Assembly: GCA_025358985.1 (NCBI GenBank)
Contig: JANYHQ010000183.1
Location: forward strand, 1 to 7,612
DNA length: 7,612 bases
Direction: 5' to 3'
From: Acidimicrobiales bacterium
Lineage (GTDB): Bacteria; Actinomycetota; Acidimicrobiia; Acidimicrobiales; JANYDT01
Shown here: positions 1-6,012 of the stretch, one piece after another
Numbering within the stretch: the first letter of the stretch is position 1
Layout: each line of letters opens with the position of its first letter
The notes under the pieces: generated by a model
What the model was told of the DNA's origin: nothing
Databases searched by the model: none
What the model saw: the letters and a program-made list of their open reading frames with translations, nothing else
Made by a program: the position numbers and the translations under genes

Positions 1-52
1 ATCTTCGATCGTGTGTGGCCGAGGTCGCCGGCCGCCAACTCGAAGGTGACCA
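1..52 (-). CDS. Possible N-terminus of a regulator (DUF5937/ArsR-like), cut by window edge
   Basis: On the minus strand an ATG at 52 opens a frame that stays open to the window edge and gives MVTFELAAGDLGHTRSK. Fifteen of its 17 complete codons end in G or C, as expected for a coding frame in GC-rich DNA. The pattern of a short beta-strand followed by DLxxTR resembles the start of DUF5937/ArsR-type regulators, but these normally continue with an FA-SP-like motif and this one reads SK, so the family is a guess. No convincing Shine-Dalgarno precedes the ATG. The alternative is the C-terminus of a plus-strand protein ending at the TGA at 78-80, whose codons are less biased (about 16 of 25 G/C-ending). 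Too little sequence is present to decide. Confidence 0.3.
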
Positions 53-109
53 TACGCGCGCTTACGCAACCCTGGAGTGACTCGGCGCATCTCTGATCCA
101 CCCCGTGAG

Positions 110-164
110 CGAATCGTCACGTGCCGTAACTGCGGACCACCGGAAATTGTCACGTGACGATTCG
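110..164. promoter_or_regulatory. Perfect 14-bp inverted repeat with two CACGTG cores
   Basis: The left arm CGAATCGTCACGTG (110-123) is the exact reverse complement of the right arm CACGTGACGATTCG (151-164), separated by 27 nt. Each arm holds a CACGTG palindrome (118-123 and 151-156). The right one extends to the 10-bp palindrome GTCACGTGAC (149-158). The core centres are 33 bp apart, close to three helical turns, which would suit two dimers bound on one face of the DNA. It lies downstream of the sugar dehydrogenase gene and upstream of the possible gene at 1-52. As RNA it would form a long stem with a large loop, but no T-tract follows on either strand, so an operator seems likelier than an intrinsic terminator. 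Function is inferred. Confidence 0.55.
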
Positions 165-208
165 TCGATGGGGGTTGCTGCGTTGTGGGCCAGCCGCCCG
201 GTGGACGC

Positions 209-1480
209 TCAGGCCGGGTCGAGCCGGACCACGGACCCTTCCAGCGACAGTGCATAGAGTTCGCCGGCGTTGTCCTCACCGAAGGCGGTGAGATAGCTCA
301 CCCTGGCCCCCAAACTGAGTGGCGTCCACGCGGCACCATCGGGGCGCAATGCATTGATCTGACCGGTACATACATCGCCGAAGATGTACCAGCCCTGGAT
401 ACCGGCAATCTTGGTACCCCGATAGGCAAAGCCGCCTGCCACCGCGCAGCGCCCGTCCTTATGGGGATAGTCATACAACGGATCCACGGCGCCAATGGGC
501 TTACTGCCCTTGAGGTAGGCCTGCTTACCTTCTCGAAGTTTCCAACCAAAGTTCATACCCATCTTGCCGGCGGGCACCATGTTGATCTCTTCATAGGTGT
601 TCTGACCAACGTCGGGTACCCACACGTCTCCTGTATTGCGGTCGACGCTGATGCGCCACGGGTTACGCAATCCATAGGCCCAGACCTCACCCCGGGCCCC
701 GCTGATCACCTTCTTGGCGGAAATGGCGGCAGCCCCGGTTTTGGGCACGAACGGATTGTCTGTGGGGATGCCGTAGGGCTTGCCATCAGCAGTGGGGTCA
801 ACGTCGATTCGCAACACTTTGCCCAATAAAACGCTGGTGCGTTGGGCGTTGTTGCTGGGGTCCCCGGAACCGCCTCCGTCGCCAATGGGTATGAGCAGCT
901 TGCCCGCCTTGTCGAACACGATGCTGCCGGCGTTGTGCTCATTGAACGTTTTGGGAATGCTGAGCAGTACTCGTTCTTTGGTTGGGTCCGCTCGAGTGCC
1001 GTCGAAAGGAAATTCGCTGATGGTTACGTTGCCCTTGAGGTCGGTGTAGTCAACGAACAATCGGGTCGGGTCATCGGGCTTGAACGCCAACCCGAGCAGA
1101 CCGCGTTCGTTTTCGCTGGTGACCTTCTTGACGATGTCGAGCACTGGAGTGGGATCGATGATCCCCGCCCGCAATGCGCGGATTTGACCGGACTTGTCGG
1201 CCAAGAACAGGGCGTCGTCGTTGGGTCGAGCCGACAACGCAATGGGCTGGTTCATGGAGGCAACAGGGGTAAGCTTTACCCTGGTAGCCGAGAGCGGCAA
1301 CGTGGTGCCGGTGGTAGCCACCTTGCCGTTGGACCCTGGAACGGGGGGGCGCCCGCCGGCCGATGCAGTAGTGGTGGGGCCCGCCTGCAGCTGCGGGGAG
1401 GCCAAAAGGGCAGGACCCAAAACGATGGAGCACAGAACAGGCGCGCAGATCAAAGAGGCGCGTACGGGGAAGTGGCGCAT
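209..1480 (-). CDS. Secreted PQQ-dependent sugar dehydrogenase family protein
   Basis: This encodes a six-bladed beta-propeller of the glucose/sorbosone dehydrogenase (soluble GDH, YliI/Asd, HHIP-like) family. Members oxidise sugars in the periplasm or outside the cell using pyrroloquinoline quinone. The ATG at 1480 gives 423 residues; a TTG at 1486 would add two. Residues 1-33 form a signal peptide with a hydrophobic core, probably cut after QLQA. A Pro/Thr/Gly-rich linker follows to about residue 65. Family motifs, in order, are ERGLLGLAF (125-133), EHNAGS with the candidate catalytic His182, IPIGDGG (198-204), EVWAYGLRNPWR (265-276), PDVGQNTYEEIN (289-300), NFGWKLREG (310-318) and GWYIFGDVCTG (363-373). 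Cys345 and Cys371 could form a disulfide. The upstream Shine-Dalgarno is weak. No PQQ biosynthesis genes are present, so cofactor and substrate are inferred from the family; some members have no proven dehydrogenase activity. Confidence 0.88.
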   Translation of the reverse strand: MRHFPVRASLICAPVLCSIVLGPALLASPQLQAGPTTTASAGGRPPVPGSNGKVATTGTTLPLSATRVKLTPVASMNQPIALSARPNDDALFLADKSGQIRALRAGIIDPTPVLDIVKKVTSENERGLLGLAFKPDDPTRLFVDYTDLKGNVTISEFPFDGTRADPTKERVLLSIPKTFNEHNAGSIVFDKAGKLLIPIGDGGGSGDPSNNAQRTSVLLGKVLRIDVDPTADGKPYGIPTDNPFVPKTGAAAISAKKVISGARGEVWAYGLRNPWRISVDRNTGDVWVPDVGQNTYEEINMVPAGKMGMNFGWKLREGKQAYLKGSKPIGAVDPLYDYPHKDGRCAVAGGFAYRGTKIAGIQGWYIFGDVCTGQINALRPDGAAWTPLSLGARVSYLTAFGEDNAGELYALSLEGSVVRLDPA

Positions 1481-1534
1481 TGGCAAAGCCTACGGCAGGG
1501 CTCAGCCGGAACCGACCCGCTACACATGGAAGCG

Positions 1535-2326
1535 CTACGAGTAGCCGCCGCTGATGGTGTGTACCTCGCCGTAGCAGAACGATGCTGCGCTGCTGGCCAG
1601 CCAGGCCACCATCTCGGCCAACTCTTCGGCGTGGCCCATCCGGCCCGACGCGTGACGCATGGTCAACATGGCCCGCTGCTCGTCAGTCATGGTGTGCAGG
1701 AGCGGTGTGTCGAAGTACGCCGGGGCAATGGCGTTGACGCGGATGCCGAGGCCGGCCACTTCACCCCCTACTGATTTTGTGAACGTCACGATTCCCCCTT
1801 TGGCTGCCGAATAGTCAGGTGCCCCCGGAATCGACTGCAGACCAGCGATGGAAGCCAGGTTCACGATGGCCCCCCGGCGGACCGGTTCCATATGCCGCAA
1901 TGCCGCCCGCGTGCAATAAAAGGTGCCGTAGAGATGAACGCGGATCATGCGGTCCCACGCCTCGTCGCTGAGCGTCGAGGTGGCGGCCAGCGCCTCGATG
2001 GGTTCACCATTCATGCGACGCATGCCGTTGGCCAAACCGCGGGCACTGACTTCGGGGCGGTTGGGGGCGATGCCGGCGTTGTTGACCAGCACATCTAGAC
2101 GACCATGGCGAGCCACCACGGAGTCCACCGCGACATTGACGGCGGCACTATCGGATACATCGAACGGTGCGCTCTCACCGCCGATCTCGCGGGCCACGGC
2201 CTCAGCCGCGTCGGCCCCCCGATCGTTGACCACCACGAGGTCGCCATCGGAGGCCAATCGTCGACAGATGGCCGCCCCAAATCCGCTGCCGCCACCAGTG
2301 ACCAACACGATGCGCTGTTCGCTCAT
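1535..2326 (-). CDS. Short-chain dehydrogenase/reductase (SDR) with NAD(P) fold
   Basis: This is a cytoplasmic classical SDR oxidoreductase of 263 residues that uses NAD(H) or NADP(H) on an alcohol or ketone; the substrate is unknown. A Rossmann glycine motif TGGGSGFG lies at 10-17 and Asp35 ends beta-2 (VVVND), which suggests NAD preference. NNAG is at 82-85, the catalytic Ser159 is in NLASIAG, and Tyr172 and Lys176 are in YSAAK. IAPAYFDTPL (200-209) is the usual loop after beta-6. Two things are unusual. The segment between NNAG and DEAWDRM (about 88-119) is some 17-20 residues longer than in typical family members, and the helix-4 Asn of the catalytic tetrad is His131 (RVHLYGTF), a variant I recall from MFE-2/17-beta-HSD4-type SDRs. 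The gene lies 26 nt after the GGDEF-EAL gene and 54 nt before the sugar dehydrogenase gene, so they may share a transcript. Confidence 0.9.
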   Translation of the reverse strand: MSEQRIVLVTGGGSGFGAAICRRLASDGDLVVVNDRGADAAEAVAREIGGESAPFDVSDSAAVNVAVDSVVARHGRLDVLVNNAGIAPNRPEVSARGLANGMRRMNGEPIEALAATSTLSDEAWDRMIRVHLYGTFYCTRAALRHMEPVRRGAIVNLASIAGLQSIPGAPDYSAAKGGIVTFTKSVGGEVAGLGIRVNAIAPAYFDTPLLHTMTDEQRAMLTMRHASGRMGHAEELAEMVAWLASSAASFCYGEVHTISGGYS

Positions 2327-2333
2327 CTCAGCG

Positions 2334-2339
2334 ACCGTA
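2334..2339 (-). promoter_or_regulatory. Candidate -10 box for a leaderless SDR transcript
   Basis: The minus strand reads TACGGT, matching the actinobacterial TAnnnT -10 pattern. It ends 7 nt before the SDR ATG, so transcription would start at or next to the start codon. This fits the lack of a good Shine-Dalgarno there. No recognisable -35 element was found, and such hexamers are common by chance. Confidence 0.25.
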
Positions 2340-2352
2340 CAGGCTTGGTCAC

Positions 2353-2366
2353 CTAGGAGTTCCTAG
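2353..2366. repeat. 6-2-6 inverted repeat over the GGDEF-EAL gene stop
   Basis: CTAGGA and TCCTAG form perfect arms separated by GT. The first three bases are the reverse complement of the TAG stop of the GGDEF-EAL gene. The dyad lies 26 nt upstream of the SDR start and about 14 nt upstream of its candidate -10 box. It could be an operator or simply chance; two bases of loop make a stable RNA hairpin unlikely. Confidence 0.3.
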
Positions 2367-4779
2367 CGGTGACCCACCCCGCCTCACCGAGTTGGGTGGC
2401 GTAGGCCAGGCGACCATCGGCCACCTGCATGGCCAGTTGATCGGCAGTGAGCGATGACGTGGCGATGGCCCCTTGGAACAACGTGCAGCCCAGTTCGGCC
2501 AGGCGGGCCAGTTGGGCGGTGCGTTCCACCCCAACGGCAACCACTCCTGCGCCCAATGACGCCGCCAGCTTCACGGCCAGCCCCGAGATGTCCGCCCCGC
2601 TGACCCCTTCGACGCTCCCCCGATCGAGCTCGTCCACCAAATTGCGGTCCAGTTTGATGGCGTCGACGGGAATTCGACGCAACGTCCGCAGCGATGACGA
2701 TCCGGACCCGAAATGGTCGATGACGATCCGCACGCCACCGCGGTGCAGGGTCGCCAATGTGGCCTCGACCGGTGCCGTGCCCCCCGCTATCACCTGCTCC
2801 GGTACTTCGATGCCCAGACGGCGCGGCGCAGTACCGGTGGACGCCAGCGTGGTGAGTACGGACTCGCTGAACCCGGGTTGTGCCAATTGCTCAGCCGTGA
2901 CGTTGATGTGCAGGTCGAGCTCGATACCGAACTGGTCACGCCACCCCTGGAGATGACGACAGGCCTGAGCCAGCACCCAGTCCCCCAGCGCATGGATGAT
3001 GTCGGCCGCCTCCGCCTCTTGAATGAACAAGTTGGCGGGCAACAGGCCCAGATCCGGGTGCTGCCACCGCACCAAGGCCTCAACGGCTTCGGCGTTGCCG
3101 GTGAGCAGGTCGACGATGGGCAGATAATGCACCCGGAAGTCTCCGGCGGCCAACGCCGTGCGCATCATGCCAGCAGTGATGTGCGGCGCTGCCAGCATGT
3201 CGCTGCCACCGTCTCCCGATGGCCCCAGGGCGGTGCCGTTGCCGCCGGCATGGACCTGCCAGCGTCCGCGCCCGGCCCGTTTCGCTTGATACAGGGCAAT
3301 GTCGGCCTGGTTCACCAATTCATCGGGGGTCATAGCCCCTGACGTAGTGACCGCTACCCCAATGCCACTACTGATGCTGGCCGACTGCCCGTCGATGTTC
3401 ATGGTCGCCTCCAAAGCCCCGATGATGCGCTGAGCGGTGGCGGTAGCTTCGGTGACGTCGGCTAGGTCTGGCATGAGCACAGCAAACTCATCACCCCCCA
3501 GCCGGGCCACAACGTCCTCACGGCGGGTGACCTTGATGAGGCGTTGCGCCACCATCACAATGGCCTGATCCCCCGCTGCGTGACCCAACGTGTCGTTGAT
3601 GGATTTGAACCCGGTGAGATCCAGATACAGGACCCCCACCATGCCGGGATGACGTTCGATACGGGCCAATGAACGCTGGGCGAACTCACGGAAGGTAAGA
3701 CGGTTGGCCAACCCGGTGAGTGGATCGGAACGGGCCTGATGGGAGAGTTCGGCCTCGGTGCGCTTCATCACCGAAACGTCGGTGAGCAGTCCTTCGCACC
3801 CCAGCAGGCGACCGTTGTCCTCGATGGGCGACAGGCGGACGAACTGCCACGCCACGGTGCCATCACGGGCGATGGTGCGAATGATGAGCGGCTGGGCAAA
3901 TGCGTCGGCGTTGTCGAGCAGAGCAGCCACCACATGCGCGTCCTCGGGGTGGATGATGCGTCGGATGAGGCCCGGATCGCTCATGAACTCGCTGGCGCGG
4001 TATCCCAGCGACTCGAACACGCCAGGACTGACATACTCCGTGGCGACACCGAAGCGGTGCCGGAATGCCACATCTCCGGCCACCCTGGCCAACCGGTTGA
4101 GCAGGTCCTCGCGCAGCATCACACCATCGCGTCGCTCAATGCTGGTGGTGCGCGCACTGAGCACGTCATCGCGCAGTTCTTGGGCCACGAAAACTGCCTC
4201 GACGCGCTCCGCAATGGCGTCGAGTACCACCCTGTCGGGGGCGTCGAACAGCGGCTGGCCACCACTACGAACAACCCCAATGACGGCCACGATGCGCTGG
4301 CGATGTCGCAACGGAATGAATCTGGCAAAGGACCGTGGCGGCTCGGCCCCTGGTGTTCTGGCCATCTCGGACGGATCGGAGGGATCGGTGGTGACGGTGG
4401 TGACGGTGGTGTCGGTGAAGCCCATCTCTACGGGTTGGCGTGCTCCCAACACCTCGGCCACCGGTCCCGATGCGGGAACCCAGCCACTGTCCTCGGCGGT
4501 GGCCAGGAGGGTGGAACCCGACGTGGACCCGGAGGCAGCGATTCTGCGCATACGGGTTCCGTTGGCCGAAATCCGCCAGATGATGCAGCGACGGCCCACA
4601 TGGCCGGCCAGGGCCTGTTCTACCTGGAGCAGCAGGTCGTCGATGGTGGGGGCGGGGGACCGCATGGCGGCGGTAATGAGCGCCAATGCGGTGAGCGGAT
4701 CAATGGCCACCGGCCTGCCCCCCAGCGGCGCGACGGTGACCGAAAGGGGCCCGGTAACGGTGTCGCCTGCTGTGCTCAT
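2353..4779 (-). CDS. GAF-PAS-GGDEF-EAL cyclic-di-GMP signalling protein, EAL degenerate
   Basis: This 808-residue soluble signalling protein has a GAF-like sensor (about 30-200), a PAS domain (about 240-340, ending LLTDVSVMKR), a GGDEF diguanylate cyclase domain (about 348-510) and an EAL domain (about 530-790). No transmembrane segment is seen. The cyclase site looks intact: DPLTGLANR at 352-360, metal ligand Asp387, FKSIND (391-396), GGDEF at 428-432, and the inhibitory I-site RxxD (Arg419, Asp422) at the correct spacing. The EAL domain keeps Glu567 (EAL, 567-569), Asn626, Glu658, Glu661, Asp688, Lys709 and Gln769. It has lost the second Asp of DDFG (His689), the Glu of AEGVE (Val749) and the Gln of YQP (Leu553). 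It is therefore probably a cyclase whose EAL part is inactive or acts as a c-di-GMP or protein-binding module. An AGGA ribosome-binding site lies 7 nt before the ATG. Confidence 0.93.
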   Translation of the reverse strand: MSTAGDTVTGPLSVTVAPLGGRPVAIDPLTALALITAAMRSPAPTIDDLLLQVEQALAGHVGRRCIIWRISANGTRMRRIAASGSTSGSTLLATAEDSGWVPASGPVAEVLGARQPVEMGFTDTTVTTVTTDPSDPSEMARTPGAEPPRSFARFIPLRHRQRIVAVIGVVRSGGQPLFDAPDRVVLDAIAERVEAVFVAQELRDDVLSARTTSIERRDGVMLREDLLNRLARVAGDVAFRHRFGVATEYVSPGVFESLGYRASEFMSDPGLIRRIIHPEDAHVVAALLDNADAFAQPLIIRTIARDGTVAWQFVRLSPIEDNGRLLGCEGLLTDVSVMKRTEAELSHQARSDPLTGLANRLTFREFAQRSLARIERHPGMVGVLYLDLTGFKSINDTLGHAAGDQAIVMVAQRLIKVTRREDVVARLGGDEFAVLMPDLADVTEATATAQRIIGALEATMNIDGQSASISSGIGVAVTTSGAMTPDELVNQADIALYQAKRAGRGRWQVHAGGNGTALGPSGDGGSDMLAAPHITAGMMRTALAAGDFRVHYLPIVDLLTGNAEAVEALVRWQHPDLGLLPANLFIQEAEAADIIHALGDWVLAQACRHLQGWRDQFGIELDLHINVTAEQLAQPGFSESVLTTLASTGTAPRRLGIEVPEQVIAGGTAPVEATLATLHRGGVRIVIDHFGSGSSSLRTLRRIPVDAIKLDRNLVDELDRGSVEGVSGADISGLAVKLAASLGAGVVAVGVERTAQLARLAELGCTLFQGAIATSSLTADQLAMQVADGRLAYATQLGEAGWVTARNS
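4373..4413. repeat. Short 9-bp tandem repeats in the GAF-domain loop
   Basis: On the plus strand there are two 9-bp units, GGATCGGAG (4373-4381) and GGATCGGTG (4382-4390). GGTGGTGAC follows at 4387-4395 and 4396-4404, with the variant GGTGGTGTC at 4405-4413. All units are in frame with the GGDEF-EAL gene and encode a TVTTVTTDPSDPS-like Thr/Asp-rich loop (about residues 122-138) inside the GAF-like domain. Slippage here would lengthen or shorten a surface loop without a frameshift. Confidence 0.5.
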
Positions 4780-4786
4780 GGGCCCG

Positions 4787-4790
4787 TCCT
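4787..4790 (-). promoter_or_regulatory. Ribosome-binding site of the GGDEF-EAL gene
   Basis: AGGA on the minus strand is followed by a 7-nt spacer and the ATG at 4779. This supports that start, one of the few clear Shine-Dalgarno sites in the window. Confidence 0.5.
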
Positions 4791-4829
4791 GCGGATGACG
4801 CCAGGTTCAACGTTGCACTGGTCGTTCAC

Positions 4830-4858
4830 ACCATAGGGCAAGTTGCCACTCAGAGTGG
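4830..4858 (-). promoter_or_regulatory. Candidate promoter and 6-1-6 dyad upstream of the GGDEF-EAL gene
   Basis: The 117-nt gap between the Rpf-like gene and the GGDEF-EAL gene contains TATGGT on the minus strand (4830-4835), a plausible -10. Immediately upstream is a perfect dyad, CCACTC (4846-4851) and GAGTGG (4853-4858), around one base. The dyad covers the position where a -35 would sit, so it could be an operator that blocks or recruits polymerase. No T-tract follows it, so it does not look like a terminator for the Rpf-like gene. Sequence evidence only. Confidence 0.25.
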
Positions 4859-4896
4859 GCGGATTGTGCGGAAAATTGAGAAGCGGCCGGAAGTGG

Positions 4897-5451
4897 TCAG
4901 CGCACGCCGATACGGCGGGAGCACTCGCCCCACTGCGCCCAACCCAACTTGGCCTGCAGGACCCGGGCCGCTTCGTCCTGCACGGCTGGCGTGGCCTGAT
5001 GGGGGTAGCCCCTGAATCCCAAGTTCTGCCAGGTCCCCAGCTTAAACTGATAAGCCCCGTAGTAGCCGTTGCCGGTGTTCAGGTCGTAGCGGTTGTGGGA
5101 CTCACACTCGCGTAGAGCCCGCCACACTTCGGGCGCAATCGAGTTGTTGGGCGACGCTGTAACTACCTGCGCGGCGGCGTCGCCCGAGCCCGACGGAATC
5201 GAGGTGGTTGCCGCAGTAGTGGTGACTCGTTTGCGGACTGCTTTCGCGGTAGGAACGCTGGTGGCAGTGTGGCTGTTACCGGGAACTGTCGTGGTGCTCA
5301 GGTCGCCCGTGTCCACAATGCGAGACGACCACTGTTGGGACGGCGGACTGGTGGTGGAAGTGGTCTGGGCAGTGACTGCACCGGATGCCAGGCTCACGAG
5401 CCCGATACCGGCGACGCACGTACGAAAACTGTTGTTTCGGCGCAAGTGCAC
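4897..5451 (-). CDS. Rpf-like secreted transglycosylase (peptidoglycan hydrolase)
   Basis: The C-terminal 78 residues are a resuscitation-promoting-factor domain, a lysozyme/lytic-transglycosylase fold that cleaves glycan strands and helps actinobacteria leave dormancy and remodel the wall. From the GTG at 5451 (184 residues), the domain spans about 106-183. It has catalytic Glu117 in RECESHNR, the typical NTGNGYYGAYQF (125-136), a TWQNLG segment (140-145), and WGEC near the end. Cys116 and Cys177 match the family disulfide. The N-terminus (RR, then a hydrophobic stretch to SGAVTA) is a signal peptide, followed by a Ser/Thr-rich linker of about 55 residues, suiting a wall-exposed protein. A GGAGG (5464-5468) precedes the GTG, but its 12-nt spacing is long. 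The TTG at 5520 would add 23 residues, give a less typical signal peptide and has no Shine-Dalgarno. No LysM, G5 or other anchoring domain is present. Confidence 0.88.
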   Translation of the reverse strand: MHLRRNNSFRTCVAGIGLVSLASGAVTAQTTSTTSPPSQQWSSRIVDTGDLSTTTVPGNSHTATSVPTAKAVRKRVTTTAATTSIPSGSGDAAAQVVTASPNNSIAPEVWRALRECESHNRYDLNTGNGYYGAYQFKLGTWQNLGFRGYPHQATPAVQDEAARVLQAKLGWAQWGECSRRIGVR

Positions 5452-5655
5452 TCGATTCGCAGACCTCCGCAGGCGGGGTGTGCAGCGCTCGGGCAGTAAG
5501 GACTGCGGGGAGAGCGGCAAAACCTAGCAAGGGGTGGCGTCCACGTCGAACGCGACCTTTTGGTGGGTCCGTGAGTCGTGAGGGATTGCTGCCTAAGGTT
5601 ATGTGTTCCTCGTCGCCTGCCCAGCATCCATCCACCAAACGAAAGGAAGCACACC
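5452..5655. other. Divergent intergenic region between the Rpf-like gene and mscL
   Basis: This stretch must hold the promoters for both divergent genes; it shrinks to 5521-5655 if the Rpf-like gene uses the TTG at 5520. On the plus strand TAAGGT (5594-5599) is a possible -10 for mscL, and GTGAG occurs twice 7 nt apart (5571-5582), but no -35 was recognised. On the rpf side a small hairpin GCAGT-AAGG-ACTGC lies at 5493-5506. Rpf genes in actinobacteria can carry a c-di-AMP (ydaO) riboswitch, and I did not find its conserved core here. Confidence 0.4.
5642..5649 (+). promoter_or_regulatory. Ribosome-binding site of mscL
   Basis: AAAGGAAG lies upstream of the ATG at 5656, with the GGA core 8 nt from the start codon. 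This purine-rich site decides the mscL start over the upstream in-frame codons. Confidence 0.7.
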
Positions 5656-6012
5656 ATGCTTCAAGAGTTCAAGGATTTTCTCAACAAGGGCAGTCTGGTC
5701 GATTTGGCTGTGGCCGTGATCCTGGCGGCCGCTTTCAGCAAAGTGGTGGAAGCATTCACCACCGGCGTCGTGGGCGGAATCATCGGCATCGTCGGCGGGA
5801 ATCCCGATGGTCTCCGGGGCATGAGCTTCTCCATCAATGACAGCCCCATCCGTTACGGCTTGGTGCTCGATGCCTTGATCAACTTCGCCATTGTTGGGTT
5901 CGTACTGTTCATGATCATCAAGGCCTACAACAAAATGGCGGCCGCAAAGAAGGTTGCTCCCAGCGACGAGGTGCGTTTGCTGACGGAGATCCGCGACTCG
6001 CTGAAGCGTTGA
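5656..6012 (+). CDS. mscL: Large-conductance mechanosensitive channel MscL
   Basis: This is the pentameric inner-membrane channel that opens under membrane tension and releases solutes during osmotic downshock. The 118 residues match the shorter MscL proteins. An amphipathic N-terminal helix (LQEFKDFLNKG, 2-12) leads into TM1 (about 14-44, LVDLAVAVILAAAF). A Gly-rich turn and short extracellular loop (45-66) follow, then TM2 (about 70-92, ending in AYNKM) and the C-terminal helix containing LLTEIRDSL (108-116), the family's signature bundle. TM1 glycines equivalent to E. coli Gly22, Gly26 and Gly30 read Ala20, Ala24 and Ser28, and the usual RGN before TM1 is KGS. The Pro that often follows TM1 is missing and is replaced by VVGGIIG. 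A good Shine-Dalgarno precedes the ATG, and the stop overlaps the next gene's possible start. Confidence 0.95.
   Translation: MLQEFKDFLNKGSLVDLAVAVILAAAFSKVVEAFTTGVVGGIIGIVGGNPDGLRGMSFSINDSPIRYGLVLDALINFAIVGFVLFMIIKAYNKMAAAKKVAPSDEVRLLTEIRDSLKR

Noticed and set aside
3..80. C-terminus of a plus-strand gene ending at the TGA at 78-80
   Set aside because: The frame is open to the edge but its codon third positions are not biased, unlike the minus-strand frame starting at 52. It is not excluded.
110..164. Intrinsic terminator of the sugar dehydrogenase gene
   Set aside because: The 14-bp stem has a 27-nt loop and no T-tract on the minus strand downstream, so it does not fit the standard pattern.
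3739..4836. Long plus-strand open frames (up to 365 codons) opposite the GGDEF-EAL gene, and one at 842-1774 opposite the sugar dehydrogenase and SDR genes
   Set aside because: They are antisense to genes with clear domain motifs, have no recognisable domains and are the usual shadow frames of GC-rich DNA.
5452..5655. A c-di-AMP (ydaO) riboswitch upstream of the Rpf-like gene
   Set aside because: A GGACCCA string and a 7-bp pairing (5469-5475 with 5614-5620) looked suggestive, but the conserved GGGGTGAATC and CAGCTAACC parts are absent, and one 7-bp match over this length is expected by chance. A covariance-model search with RF00379 would settle it.
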